Of a stretch of DNA of 64,000 bases, positions 39,865 to 50,183 are shown piece after piece. The stretch is from Brevundimonas sp. LM2 (lineage in GTDB: Bacteria > Pseudomonadota > Alphaproteobacteria > Caulobacterales > Caulobacteraceae). A program made the position numbers and the translations under genes. Location of the stretch: NCBI RefSeq assembly GCF_002002865.1, contig NZ_CP019508.1, positions 496,001-560,000 on the forward strand, read 5' to 3'. Numbering within the stretch: the first letter of the stretch is position 1; every line of letters starts with the position of its first letter. The notes under the pieces were generated by a model. That model was not told the DNA's origin, made no database searches, and was given only the letters and a program-made list of their open reading frames with translations.

Positions 39865-41373
39865 ATGACCGACACCGCCGCCGCCGTCCCGGCCCGGCCC
39901 GGCTATCGCTACTACGTCCTGGCGGTGCTGATCCTCGTCTATATGCTGAACTTCCTGGACCGGCAGATCATCGGCATTCTGGCGGCGCCGCTGAAGGCGG
40001 AGTTCGGTCTGTCCGACAGCCAGTTCGGCCTGCTGGGCGGCATCGCCTTCGCCTCGGTCTATTCCACCCTGGCCATTCCCCTCGCCGCCCTGGCCGACCG
40101 GACCAGCCGGGTCTGGATCATGACCGGGGCCCTGGCCGTCTGGTCCGGGTTCACGGCCCTGTGCGGGGTCGCCGGGTCCTTCACCCAGCTGTTCCTGTTC
40201 CGCATGGGCGTGGGCGTCGGCGAAGCCGGCGGCGTGGCCCCGGCCTATTCGCTGATCGCCGATTATTTCCCGCCGAACCAGCGGGCCCGGGCCCTGGCCG
40301 GCTTCGCCTTCGGCATCCCGCTGGGGACGGCGGCGGGGACCCTGGTGGGCGGGCTGCTGGCGGCGACCTACGGCTGGCGCAGCGCCTTCATCGTCGTCGG
40401 CCTGCTGGGCCTGCTGGTCGCGCCCCTGCTGCGCCTGACCATCAAGGATCCGGTGCGGGGCGGAACCGATGCGGCCAGGCCCGCCCTGACGGCCGAACAC
40501 GCCGCCGCGCCCGTGGTCGTCGCCTCCGACCGAGTCGGGCGGATGGCGTCCCTGGTCCTGCTGGGGCTCGGCGCCGGGTGCCTGGCCCTGGCGGCGCTGA
40601 ACCAGTTCGCCGGGGTCGCGATCGGCAGCGCCCTGGTCCTGGCCTTCGGCGGGCTGCTGGCCCTGGTCATCGGCGTGTCCTTCTGGATCGCGCGCGCCAC
40701 GGCATCGGTGGTCCTGCCCAAGCCGAGCTTCTGGCTGCTGGCCCTGGGGGCCGCGTCGTCGTCGGTGTGCGGCTATGGCGTCGCCGGCTGGCTGCCGCTG
40801 TTCTTCATGCGCAGCTTCGGGCTGAGCCTGGCCCAGACCAGCGTCTACTATGCCGGCATCGCCCTGATCGGGGGGATGCTGGGGATCTGGCTGGGCGGAG
40901 CCATCGCCGACAAGCTGGCCAGGCGCGGCAAGGGGGCCTATCCGCTGACCCCGGCGATCGCCTTCCTGATCTCGGCGCCGTGTTTCATCCTGGCCATGAA
41001 CGCACCCTGGCTGATCGGCCTGGTCCTGCCGGGTGGCGGGTCCAACGCCCAGCAGCTGATCCTGGCCTTTCTGATCTTCCTGATCCCGACGGGGCTGAAC
41101 CTGGCCTGGCTGGGGCCGATCACGGCGGCGGTCCAGCACATCGCCCCGGCCCCGATGCGCTCGACGGCCTCGGCCATCTTCCTGCTGTTCAACAACCTGT
41201 TGGGGATCGCGGTCGGCTTCTATTATTTCGGCTGGATGAGCGACCTGCTGGCCCCCCGGTTCGGCGAGGAGAGCCTGCGCTGGGCCATCTACACCGGCAT
41301 GGGCTTCTACCTGATGGCGGCCGTCCTGCTGATCGGGGCGTCGCGGACGCTGAAGCGCGACTGGGTGGACTGA
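39865..41373 (+). CDS. MFS transporter, spinster-like family
   Basis: The 502-residue protein has 12 predicted helices, the N-terminal motif [34 protein letters not shown] and a signature segment [31 protein letters not shown]. Spinster-type MFS permeases commonly sit with TonB receptors in Caulobacterales and carry organic acids, sugars or lipids. The substrate is not predictable. A loop at about 190-225 is Ala-rich. It follows the receptor gene by 114 bp and precedes sucC. Confidence 0.92.
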   Translation: MTDTAAAVPARPGYRYYVLAVLILVYMLNFLDRQIIGILAAPLKAEFGLSDSQFGLLGGIAFASVYSTLAIPLAALADRTSRVWIMTGALAVWSGFTALCGVAGSFTQLFLFRMGVGVGEAGGVAPAYSLIADYFPPNQRARALAGFAFGIPLGTAAGTLVGGLLAATYGWRSAFIVVGLLGLLVAPLLRLTIKDPVRGGTDAARPALTAEHAAAPVVVASDRVGRMASLVLLGLGAGCLALAALNQFAGVAIGSALVLAFGGLLALVIGVSFWIARATASVVLPKPSFWLLALGAASSSVCGYGVAGWLPLFFMRSFGLSLAQTSVYYAGIALIGGMLGIWLGGAIADKLARRGKGAYPLTPAIAFLISAPCFILAMNAPWLIGLVLPGGGSNAQQLILAFLIFLIPTGLNLAWLGPITAAVQHIAPAPMRSTASAIFLLFNNLLGIAVGFYYFGWMSDLLAPRFGEESLRWAIYTGMGFYLMAAVLLIGASRTLKRDWVD

Positions 41374-41486
41374 GACCGTTGGGGCGAGACCCCGCCCGGG
41401 CCGCGCGACAGAACCACGGTTGCACCCGCGAAGGCCCCTCGCCTATAAGCGCGGCCATCCTTCCCAGCGATCGCGGCGGTCTTTCC

Positions 41487-42677
<1,191 letters not shown>

Positions 42678-42758
42678 CGCCCGTCGTCACAACCTTGGTG
42701 ACCTAACGCCCCCGTGCTAGACTAGGTCTGGAAGGCCGTCGTCATCGGGGGGGGGTGG

Positions 42759-43343
42759 ATGCTTCGTCGTATCGCTGCTGCGGCGCTTGCGATGTCCCTG
42801 GCGGGGCCGCCTGTCTTTGCGCAGGCGCCGGCCCATCCGGCGGTCGTCTTCGCGAACGCGGCCTGTTTGAACAGCGCCGGCGACGCGGACCGGCTGGCTC
42901 GGATCGCCGCCGACAGCGGCTGGGTGCCGCTCGCTCCGGCCGAGGTTCAGGCCCTGCGCAGCGGTGCCGTGGAGCCCCGGTCGGCGGTGGGCTATCGGTC
43001 CAACATGGGGCTGGTCTATATGGCCGCCCACAGCCATTTCACCCTATGTTCGGTGCATGTCCGGGCTGACGCCGCGACGACGCGTGCCGGTCTCGAGCTC
43101 TGGTCCATCGACGGCGAGGCGCTAGGGCCTGCGGATCTGGTCCAACCCAGCATCACCAACCGTCTGGTGACGGCCTGGCGCAACCATTTCTGGGGGGTCG
43201 CCAGGGGCGGGGTTGACGCGGTCAATCTGAACTCCGATCCCAATGGCTCGGATCTGATCATTGAGTTGTCGTTTCCCGCTGCGGGGACGCCGTCGCATCC
43301 CGCCCGGCCGTCGATGCCCCGTCCGGGACTGAACACCGCCTGA
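42759..43343 (+). CDS. Secreted hypothetical protein between sucC and vapB
   Basis: This 194-residue protein has a Sec signal peptide (MLRRIAAAALAMSLAGPPVFA) and contains two Cys (AACLNSAGD and HFTLCSVHV) that could form a disulfide. The strand-rich body has no motif I recognise. A long G run (GGGGGGGGGTGG) just before ATG 42759 could serve as the ribosome-binding site. Its place between sucC and the toxin-antitoxin module suggests it arrived with it, but this is only context. Confidence 0.68.
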   Translation: MLRRIAAAALAMSLAGPPVFAQAPAHPAVVFANAACLNSAGDADRLARIAADSGWVPLAPAEVQALRSGAVEPRSAVGYRSNMGLVYMAAHSHFTLCSVHVRADAATTRAGLELWSIDGEALGPADLVQPSITNRLVTAWRNHFWGVARGGVDAVNLNSDPNGSDLIIELSFPAAGTPSHPARPSMPRPGLNTA

Positions 43344-43353
43344 CCCCCACGGA

Positions 43354-43370
43354 TTGTGTGCTCCACATAA
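43354..43370 (+). promoter_or_regulatory. Candidate operator of the first vapBC module
   Basis: An imperfect inverted repeat TTGTGTG - CTC - CACATAA (6 of 7 positions match) lies 10 nt before the antitoxin start. RHH antitoxins autoregulate by binding such dyads. The evidence is positional and weak. Confidence 0.3.
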
Positions 43371-43379
43371 CCCGTGTAA

Positions 43380-43646
43380 ATGCCGGGCGTGACCCGCAAC
43401 CTGACCCTCGCCATCGACGACGACCTGCTCGACAAGGTCCGCGTTCTGGCGGCCATGAAGCGGACCAGCGTCAATGAGATGGTGCGCGGCTTCCTGACCC
43501 GGCTGGTGGAGCAGGAGAGCGAGCACGACGAAGCCACCGAGGCGCTGCTGAAACTGGCCCGCGAGAGCAAGGGCCGCATGGGCGAGTGGCGCTTCAGCCG
43601 CGAAGAGACCTACAGCGGGGAACCTCGGTTTGATCGCGAGTACTGA
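43380..43646 (+). CDS. RHH-type antitoxin of a VapBC module
   Basis: An 88-residue protein with an N-terminal ribbon-helix-helix (TRNLTLAIDDDLLDKVRVLAAMKRTSVNEMVRGFLTRLV) and an acidic, Arg-rich C-terminal tail that would wrap the toxin. ATG 43380 has no clear ribosome-binding site, so the mRNA may be leaderless; an in-frame GTG at 43389 is an alternative. Its 3' end overlaps the toxin gene by 17 bp, the usual translational coupling of such pairs. Confidence 0.85.
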   Translation: MPGVTRNLTLAIDDDLLDKVRVLAAMKRTSVNEMVRGFLTRLVEQESEHDEATEALLKLARESKGRMGEWRFSREETYSGEPRFDREY

Positions 43647-44052
43647 GGTCTTCCTCGACACGAATGTTCTGCTTTACGCAGCCATGGGCTCGGTCGATGA
43701 CCCGGCCAAGAACGAGCGCGCCATCGAGCTTCTGACCACCCGGTTCGGGACGTCCGGCCAGGTGCTGGCCGAGTTCTACGTCAATGCCCAACGAAAGGGC
43801 TCCGTCCCCCTGACCGCCGACGAGGCGAAGGAGTGGGTGGTGCGCCTATCCAAGAAGGCCTTCCAACCGGTCGATTTCAATGTGATCCGCGCGGGCATCG
43901 ACCACGCCCGCCACTATCAGCTGTCTTATTGGGACGGGGCCATCATCGCTGCCGCCGAACGGCTCGGCGCGAAAATCCTCTATTCCGAAGATCTCAATCA
44001 CGGTCAGACCTACGGGTCGGTCCGCGTCGAAAACCCCTTCCGCCCCGCCTGA
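43630..44052 (+). CDS. PIN-domain toxin VapC (first module)
   Basis: A 140-residue PIN domain with four acidic residues of the RNase site: Asp in VFLDTNVLLY, Glu in LAEFY, Asp in SYWDGAIIAAAE and Asp in YSEDLNHG. VapC toxins are endoribonucleases that cut tRNA or rRNA and stop translation. The gene starts with TTG inside the antitoxin gene. It is 18 bp upstream of sucD on the same strand, so toxin and TCA gene are likely on one transcript. Confidence 0.88.
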   Translation: MIASTEVFLDTNVLLYAAMGSVDDPAKNERAIELLTTRFGTSGQVLAEFYVNAQRKGSVPLTADEAKEWVVRLSKKAFQPVDFNVIRAGIDHARHYQLSYWDGAIIAAAERLGAKILYSEDLNHGQTYGSVRVENPFRPA

Positions 44053-44070
44053 ACAGAGAAGCGAGACCCC

Positions 44071-44973
44071 ATGTCCATCCTCGTCGACCGCAATACGAAA
44101 ATCATCGTCCAGGGCCTGACCGGCAAGACCGGCGGCTTCCACACCGAACAGGCCCTGGCCTATCACGGCACCCAGATGGTCGCGGGCGTGCACCCGACCA
44201 AGGGCGGCACGAACTGGACCGGGTCCAACGGCGAAAGCCTGCCGATCTACGCCTCGGTCGCCGAAGCCAAGGAGGCCACGGGGGCCGACGCCTCGGTCAT
44301 CTACGTCCCGCCGGCAGGCGCCGCGGCCGCCATCATCGAGGCCATCGACGCCGAGATCCCCTTCATCACCTGCATCACCGAAGGCATCCCGGTGCTGGAC
44401 ATGGTCAAGGTCAAGCGGCACCTGGAAGGCTCCAAGTCGCGCCTGCTGGGCCCGAACTGCCCCGGCGTCCTGACCCCGGACGAGTGCAAGATCGGCATCA
44501 TGCCGGGCTCCATCTTCAAGAAGGGCTCGGTCGGCGTCGTGTCGCGTTCGGGTACCCTGACCTATGAGGCCGTGTTCCAGACCACCAACGAGGGCCTGGG
44601 CCAGACCACGGCGGTCGGCATCGGCGGCGACCCGGTCAAGGGCACCGAGTTCATCGACGTGCTGGAGATGTTCCTGGCCGACCCGGAGACGACCTCGATC
44701 ATCATGATCGGCGAGATCGGCGGCGGGGCCGAGGAAGAAGCCGCCCAGTTCCTGATCGACGAGGCCAAGAAGGGGCGCAAGAAGCCGATGGCGGGCTTCA
44801 TCGCCGGCCGGACCGCGCCCAAGGGTCGCACCATGGGCCACGCCGGGGCCGTGGTCTCGGGCGGCAAGGGCGATGCGGAATCCAAGATCGCCGCCATGGA
44901 GGCCGCGGGCATCACCATGTCGCCGTCGCCGGCCCGTCTGGGCACGACTCTGGTCGAAGTCCTGAAGGGTTGA
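44071..44973 (+). CDS. sucD: Succinyl-CoA synthetase alpha subunit
   Basis: The 300-residue protein has the N-terminal CoA-binding domain ([23 protein letters not shown]) and the phospho-His in [18 protein letters not shown]. SucD carries the phosphorylated His in the catalytic cycle of the (alphabeta)2 enzyme. It starts 18 bp after vapC; a GAAGCGAGA stretch before ATG 44071 serves as a weak ribosome-binding site. A strong hairpin follows the stop. Confidence 0.97.
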   Translation: MSILVDRNTKIIVQGLTGKTGGFHTEQALAYHGTQMVAGVHPTKGGTNWTGSNGESLPIYASVAEAKEATGADASVIYVPPAGAAAAIIEAIDAEIPFITCITEGIPVLDMVKVKRHLEGSKSRLLGPNCPGVLTPDECKIGIMPGSIFKKGSVGVVSRSGTLTYEAVFQTTNEGLGQTTAVGIGGDPVKGTEFIDVLEMFLADPETTSIIMIGEIGGGAEEEAAQFLIDEAKKGRKKPMAGFIAGRTAPKGRTMGHAGAVVSGGKGDAESKIAAMEAAGITMSPSPARLGTTLVEVLKG

Positions 44974-44980
44974 TCCGCCT

Positions 44981-45011
44981 CTCTCCCCGCGCGCGGCGCG
45001 CGCGGGGAGAG
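44981..45011 (+). terminator. Strong 14-bp perfect hairpin after sucD
   Basis: CTCTCCCCGCGCGC and GCGCGCGGGGAGAG flank a GGC loop. No T-run follows directly; TTTTTCT starts 13 nt downstream. It probably terminates the sucD transcript or stabilises its 3' end, so sucA would be transcribed separately. The CTCTCCCC/GGGGAGAG outer arms recall the repeat at 23888. Confidence 0.6.
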
Positions 45012-45150
45012 CCACAGGAGCGATTTTTCTCCCGTTTCGCCCACCTTCGGTCATGACCCATAAGGAAACAGCGCCTATATCTCACGCGCTGGCCTCACGC
45101 GGATGTGACCGCTACCAATTTCCGGGGCCGAAGTCGGGACGACGAACACT

Positions 45151-48100
45151 ATGGCGGACGATGCCGGTCGGTTGAATCAGGTCTTTGCCGAGACCAGCTT
45201 CCTGTATGGCTCCAACGCCGTGTTCATCGAGGGCCTGCACGACAAATGGGCGGCCGATCCGTCCAGCGTCTCGGCCGAATGGCGTGGCTTCTTTGATCAA
45301 TTGCGGGACTCCGCGGCGACCGTTCAGGCCTCTTCGTCTGCCGGCGGCTGGGGCCGCTCCCAGGCGACCGAGGCCAGCGAGGCCACCGGCGTGTTCGACG
45401 GCCGCTGGCCGGCCCCCAAGCCCGACCCGAAGGCAAAAGCCGCCGCCCCGGCCGCTCCGACTGCGGCCCCGAGCTCCGCACCGGTTGGGGCCTCCGCCGA
45501 AGAGGTCCGCGCCGCCGCCCATGATTCCATCCGCGTGCTGATGCTGATCCGCAGCTATCGCGTGCGCGGCCATCTGCAGGCGACCCTGGATCCGCTGGGC
45601 ATCGAGGCCGCCGGCAACAATCCGGAGCTGACGCCGGAGTTCTACGGCTTCACCGAGGCCGACATGGATCGGCCGATCTATCTGGACGGCGTCCTGGGCC
45701 TGCAGACCGGCACGATCCGCGAGGTCCTGGCGACGCTCAAGCGGACCTATTGCGGCAATATCGGCGTGCAGTTTATGCATATCGCCGAGCCCGAGGAGAA
45801 ATCCTGGCTGCAGCAGAGGTTCGAGGGTGCCGACGCCTTCGAGAAGAACGGCTTCACCAAGGAAGGCAAGATCGCCATCCTGAACAAGCTGATCGAGGCC
45901 GAGGGCTTCGAACGGTTCCTGCACAAGCGCTTCCCCGGCACCAAGCGGTTCGGTCTGGACGGCGGCGAGGCCATGGTCCCGGCGCTGGAGCAGATGATCA
46001 AGCGCGGCGGGGCGCTGGGCGTCGACGAGATCGTCATCGGAATGGCCCACCGCGGCCGGCTGAACACCCTGGCCGCCGTGATGGGCAAACCCTATCGCGC
46101 CATCTTCCACGAGTTCCAGGGCGGCTCGACCGTGCCTTCCGACATCGAGGGCTCGGGCGACGTCAAATATCACATGGGGGCGTCGTCGAACCGCGAGTTC
46201 GACGGCAACCACGTCCACCTGTCGCTGACCGCCAACCCGTCGCACCTCGAGATCGTCAACCCGGTCGTGCTGGGCAAGGCGCGGGCGAAACAGGCGTTCG
46301 ACATCCGCGAGGCCAATGCCGGCCTGCCGGAAGCCCAGTGGGCGCTGGACCGGTCCAAGGTCATGCCCCTGCTGATCCACGGCGACGCCGCCTTCGCCGG
46401 CCAGGGCGTGGTCGCCGAATGCTTCGCCCTGATGGGGCTGAAGGGCTACCGCACCGGCGGGACGATGCATTTCGTCATCAACAACCAGATCGGCTTCACC
46501 ACCAGCCCGCGCAACAGCCGGTCCAGCCCCTATCCGTCGGACGTGGCCCTGATGGTCCAGGCCCCGATCTTCCACGTCAACGGTGACGATCCCGAGAGCG
46601 TGGTGTTCGCCGCCAAGGTGGCCACCGAATTCCGCCAGAAGTTCAAGAAGGACGTGGTGGTGGACATGTTCTGCTACCGCCGCTTCGGTCACAACGAGGG
46701 CGACGACCCCACCTTCACCCAGCCGGTGATGTATTCGAAGATCCGCGCCCAGCCCTCGACGCGCGAGATCTATTCGAAGCGTCTGGTCGACGAGGGCGTG
46801 ATCAGCCAGGCCGAGGTGGACGCCGAGATCGCCCGCTTCGAACAGTATCTGGACGATCAGTTCGAGGCCGGAAAGAGCTTCGTCGCCGACAAGGCCGACT
46901 GGCTGGACGGTCAGTGGGAAGGCATCGGCCTGCCGGAGGGCGAGGAGCGGCGCGGCGACACGGCGGTGCCGGAGGCCAAGCTCAAGGATCTCGGTCACCG
47001 GCTGACCACCATTCCGAACCAGGTCGACATCCACAAGACGCTGAAGCGGGTCGTCGAGGCCCGGCGCGACATGATCGACACCGGGGCCAACATCGACTGG
47101 GCCACGGCCGAGAGCCTGGCCTTCGCCTCCCTGCTGACCGAAGGCTTCCCGGTCCGCCTGTCCGGCCAGGATTCGGTGCGCGGCACCTTCAGTCAGCGCC
47201 ACTCCGGCATCGTCGATCAGACCACGGAGGAACGCTATGTGCCTCTGAACAACCTGGGCGGCGAACAGCAGAATTTCGAGGTCATCGACTCGGCCCTTTC
47301 GGAAGAGGCGGTGCTGGGCTTCGAATACGGCTATGCCCTCAGCGATCCCAACACCCTGGTGATGTGGGAGGCCCAGTTCGGCGACTTCGTGAACGGGGCC
47401 CAGGTCGTGATCGACCAGTTCATCAGCTCCGGCGAACGGAAATGGCTGCGCATGTGCGGCCTGACCATGCTGCTGCCGCACGGCTACGAAGGCCAGGGGC
47501 CGGAGCATTCCTCGGCCCGACTGGAGCGGTTCCTGCAGCAGTGCGCCGAGGACAACATGCAGGTCGCCAACTGCACGACCCCGGCCAACTATTTCCACAT
47601 CCTGCGCCGCCAGATGCACCGGCCGTTCCGCAAGCCGCTGATCATCATGACGCCCAAGTCGCTGTTGCGGCACAAGAAGGCGGTCTCGACCCTGAAGGAC
47701 ATGGCCGAGGGTTCGTCCTTCCACCGCGTCCTGCACGACGACGCCCAGACCCGCCCCGAGGTCAGCGGCATCACCATCAAGGGCGACAAGGACATCCGCC
47801 GCGTCGTGCTGTGCTCGGGCAAGGTCTATTACGACCTGCTGGACGCGCGCGAGAAGAAGGGCGTCACCGACGTCTATCTGATGCGGCTGGAGCAGTTCTA
47901 TCCGTGGCCGATCAAGTCGTTGTCGACCGAGCTCAGCCGCTTCCCCAACGCCGAACTGGTCTGGTGCCAGGAAGAGCCGAAGAACATGGGCGGCTGGACC
48001 TTCGTCGACGCGTGGCTGGAACTGACGCTGGACAAGCTGGACGTGAAGTCCAAGCGCGCCCGCTACGTCGGCCGTCCGGCCTCGGCCTCGACCGCCGCCG

Positions 48101-48159
48101 GCCTGATGAGCCGGCACCTGAAGGAACTGGAAGCCTTCACCTCCGAAGCCCTCGCCTGA
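45151..48159 (+). CDS. sucA: 2-oxoglutarate dehydrogenase E1 component
   Basis: At 1002 residues, SucA is full length. It has the N-terminal E2-binding peptide (FAETSFLYGSNAVFIEGLHDKW), a variable Ala/Pro-rich linker, the thiamine diphosphate core (GMAHRGRLNTLAAVMGK and the VVVDMFCYRRFGHNEGDDP segment with its metal ligands), and the transketolase-like C-terminal half (GQDSVRGTFSQRHSGIVDQ, LPHGYEGQGPEHSSARLERFLQQ). It decarboxylates 2-oxoglutarate and hands the succinyl group to the SucB lipoyl arm. Confidence 0.97.
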   Translation: MADDAGRLNQVFAETSFLYGSNAVFIEGLHDKWAADPSSVSAEWRGFFDQLRDSAATVQASSSAGGWGRSQATEASEATGVFDGRWPAPKPDPKAKAAAPAAPTAAPSSAPVGASAEEVRAAAHDSIRVLMLIRSYRVRGHLQATLDPLGIEAAGNNPELTPEFYGFTEADMDRPIYLDGVLGLQTGTIREVLATLKRTYCGNIGVQFMHIAEPEEKSWLQQRFEGADAFEKNGFTKEGKIAILNKLIEAEGFERFLHKRFPGTKRFGLDGGEAMVPALEQMIKRGGALGVDEIVIGMAHRGRLNTLAAVMGKPYRAIFHEFQGGSTVPSDIEGSGDVKYHMGASSNREFDGNHVHLSLTANPSHLEIVNPVVLGKARAKQAFDIREANAGLPEAQWALDRSKVMPLLIHGDAAFAGQGVVAECFALMGLKGYRTGGTMHFVINNQIGFTTSPRNSRSSPYPSDVALMVQAPIFHVNGDDPESVVFAAKVATEFRQKFKKDVVVDMFCYRRFGHNEGDDPTFTQPVMYSKIRAQPSTREIYSKRLVDEGVISQAEVDAEIARFEQYLDDQFEAGKSFVADKADWLDGQWEGIGLPEGEERRGDTAVPEAKLKDLGHRLTTIPNQVDIHKTLKRVVEARRDMIDTGANIDWATAESLAFASLLTEGFPVRLSGQDSVRGTFSQRHSGIVDQTTEERYVPLNNLGGEQQNFEVIDSALSEEAVLGFEYGYALSDPNTLVMWEAQFGDFVNGAQVVIDQFISSGERKWLRMCGLTMLLPHGYEGQGPEHSSARLERFLQQCAEDNMQVANCTTPANYFHILRRQMHRPFRKPLIIMTPKSLLRHKKAVSTLKDMAEGSSFHRVLHDDAQTRPEVSGITIKGDKDIRRVVLCSGKVYYDLLDAREKKGVTDVYLMRLEQFYPWPIKSLSTELSRFPNAELVWCQEEPKNMGGWTFVDAWLELTLDKLDVKSKRARYVGRPASASTAAGLMSRHLKELEAFTSEALA

Positions 48160-48237
48160 CGTCCACGTCGGGCGATCTCCCGCCCGACGCCTTTCTCGCC
48201 TATATGACCGCCACCCTCGACTGACCGGAACCGATCC

Positions 48238-49836
48238 ATGGCCGACATCCTGACCCCCACCCTCGGCGAATCCGTCTCCGAGGCGACCATCGCCAAATGG
48301 TCCAAGAAGGTCGGCGATCCGGTCAAGAAGGACGAGATGCTGGTCGAGCTGGAGACCGACAAGGTCTCGCTGGAGGTCGTCTCGCCGTCGGACGGAACCC
48401 TGGGCGAGATCAAGTTCGCCGAGGGCGACACCGTCACCCCGGGCGCGATCCTGGGCTCGGTGACCGAAGGCGCCGCCGGGGCCAAGCCCGCTGCCGCTGC
48501 TCCGGCCGCCAAGGCTGAAGCCGCTCCGGCTTCGGCCCCCGCCGCCAAGAACGACGCCCCCGTCGTCCGCGCCGATGCGCCGATGGCCTCGGGCGGCGGT
48601 GGCGACACCCTGACCCTGACCGTGCCCGCCATGGGCGAGAGTGTGTCCGAGGGCACCCTGGGCGCATGGGCCAAGAAGGCCGGCGACACCGTCAAGAAGG
48701 ACGAACTCCTGGTCGAGATCGAGACCGACAAGGTCGCGGTCGAGATCTCCTCGCCCGCCGACGGCGTGCTGGCCATCACCGTCGACGCGGGCGCGACCGT
48801 GACCCCCGGCCAGGCCATCGGCACGATCTCGGGTTCCGGGGCGGGCACCGCCGCGCCCGCCGCTGCCCCGGCCGCCCCCGCCGCGGGATCGGCCAATGCC
48901 GGCTCGGCCGCCTTCAAGGCCCCGGCCGGTGACCCCGCCCTGTCGCCCTCGGTCCAGCGCGTGGTGACCGAGAGCAATCTGGATCCCCAGACGATCGCCC
49001 CGACCGGCCCCAAGGGCAACATCACCAAGGGCGACGCCCTGGCCGCCGCCGCAAGGCCGGCCGCCGCTCCGGCCCCGGTGGCTCCGGCCGCCGCCCCGGC
49101 CCCGGCCCCGGCCAGCCTCGCCCCACGCGCCGACCATCCGCGCGAGGAGCGGGTCAAGATGACCCGGCTGCGCCAGACCATCGCGCGTCGCCTGAAGGAA
49201 TCGCAGAACACCGCCGCCCAGCTGACCACCTTCAACGAGGTCGACATGACCACGGTCATGGCGCTGCGGACCCAGTACAAGGACGCCTTCGAAAAGGCCC
49301 ATGGCGTCAAGCTGGGCTTCATGAGCTTCTTCACCCGCGCCGTCGTCGCGGCGCTGAAGGAGATCCCGGCGGTCAATGCCGAGATCGACGGCACCGACCT
49401 GATCTACAAGAACCACTATGACATCGGCGTCGCCGTCGGCACCGAGAAGGGCCTGGTCGTGCCGGTCCTGCGCGACGCCGACACCCTGTCGCTGGCCGGC
49501 ATCGAGAAGGGCATCGCGGCCCTGGGCAAGGCGGCCCGCGACGGCGACCTGACGCTGGACCAGCTGCAGGGCGGCACCTTCACCATCACCAACGGCGGCA
49601 CCTATGGCTCGCTGATGTCGACGCCGATCCTGAACGCGCCGCAGTCGGGCATCCTGGGGATGCACAACATCGTTCAGCGCCCGGTGGCCGTGAACGGCCA
49701 GGTCGAGATCCGGCCGATGATGTACCTGGCCCTCAGCTACGATCACCGCATCGTCGACGGCAAGGAGGCGGTGACCTTCCTGGTCCGGATCAAGCAGTTG
49801 CTGGAAGACCCGGCGCGGGCCCTGCTCGACCTCTAG
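48238..49836 (+). CDS. sucB: Dihydrolipoamide succinyltransferase (E2) with two lipoyl domains
   Basis: The 532-residue E2 has two tandem lipoyl domains, with lipoyl-Lys motifs ETDKVSLEV (about 40) and ETDKVAVEI (about 165), both joined by Ala/Pro linkers. A peripheral E3-binding domain ([23 protein letters not shown]) and a catalytic domain ending [18 protein letters not shown] follow. The single His/Asp of the active site are in SYDHRIVDG. Typical 2-oxoglutarate E2 subunits have one lipoyl domain, so this is a double-arm form. E3 (lpd) is not in the window. Confidence 0.96.
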   Translation: MADILTPTLGESVSEATIAKWSKKVGDPVKKDEMLVELETDKVSLEVVSPSDGTLGEIKFAEGDTVTPGAILGSVTEGAAGAKPAAAAPAAKAEAAPASAPAAKNDAPVVRADAPMASGGGGDTLTLTVPAMGESVSEGTLGAWAKKAGDTVKKDELLVEIETDKVAVEISSPADGVLAITVDAGATVTPGQAIGTISGSGAGTAAPAAAPAAPAAGSANAGSAAFKAPAGDPALSPSVQRVVTESNLDPQTIAPTGPKGNITKGDALAAAARPAAAPAPVAPAAAPAPAPASLAPRADHPREERVKMTRLRQTIARRLKESQNTAAQLTTFNEVDMTTVMALRTQYKDAFEKAHGVKLGFMSFFTRAVVAALKEIPAVNAEIDGTDLIYKNHYDIGVAVGTEKGLVVPVLRDADTLSLAGIEKGIAALGKAARDGDLTLDQLQGGTFTITNGGTYGSLMSTPILNAPQSGILGMHNIVQRPVAVNGQVEIRPMMYLALSYDHRIVDGKEAVTFLVRIKQLLEDPARALLDL

Positions 49837-49864
49837 GCCGCCAGATTGAAGCCAGGGCGGCTTT

Positions 49865-49891
49865 CCTGTATCTACATTGCGTAGATACAGG
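49865..49891 (+). promoter_or_regulatory. Palindromic operator of the second vapBC module, overlapping its ribosome-binding site
   Basis: A perfect 11-bp inverted repeat, CCTGTATCTAC and GTAGATACAGG, spaced by ATTGC. The AGGAGG ribosome-binding site (49889-49894) overlaps the right arm, and the antitoxin ATG follows at 49899. This is the classic place for VapBC autorepression. The element could also form a hairpin that hides the ribosome-binding site in mRNA. Confidence 0.75.
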
Positions 49892-49898
49892 AGGTCGC

Positions 49899-50183
49899 AT
49901 GGCCGATCCCAAAACTCGAGGCGTCGCAGAATCCGCCAAGGTCTTCACCCACGGCGGCAGCCAGGCCGTTCGCCTGCCCAAGGCCTTCCGGTTCGAAACG
50001 AAGGAAGTGCTGATCAGACGCGAGGGTGATGCGGTCATCCTCGAGCCTAAGCCGCCGGAACGGCGCATGCCCGACACCGACGCCGAATGGGACGCGTTCT
50101 GGGCGCGGCTCGATTCGCTGTCCGACGAAGAATTTCCCGATCCTCCGCCGCAGACGATCACGCCGGTCAAGACCTGGTGGTGA
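49899..50183 (+). CDS. AbrB/MazE-type antitoxin VapB (second module)
   Basis: A 94-residue protein with a swapped-hairpin AbrB fold near its start (AKVFTHGGSQAVRLPKAFRFETKEVLIRREGDAVILEP) and a Pro/Asp/Glu-rich tail that would bind the toxin. The conserved SQAVRLPKxFRF block marks VapB of the VagC/MvpA type. It has a strong ribosome-binding site within the operator palindrome. Its stop overlaps the VapC start by 4 bp. Confidence 0.9.
   Translation: MADPKTRGVAESAKVFTHGGSQAVRLPKAFRFETKEVLIRREGDAVILEPKPPERRMPDTDAEWDAFWARLDSLSDEEFPDPPPQTITPVKTWW

Noticed and set aside
42686..42702. A GTCAC/GTGAC dyad after sucC as a terminator.
   Set aside because: The stem is only five base pairs with a mismatched loop and no T-run.
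45112..49746. A very long open frame antisense to sucA and sucB, and similar ones opposite maeB, kup and pheT.
   Set aside because: Open frames opposite strongly conserved genes are expected at this GC content. They show no recognisable domain, and the repetitive Gly/Arg/Gln composition is a frame shadow.
49865..49891. The palindrome before the second vapB considered as the terminator of sucB.
   Set aside because: It is followed by a ribosome-binding site and a start codon and has no T-run; the operator reading fits better, though it could slow transcription from sucB.
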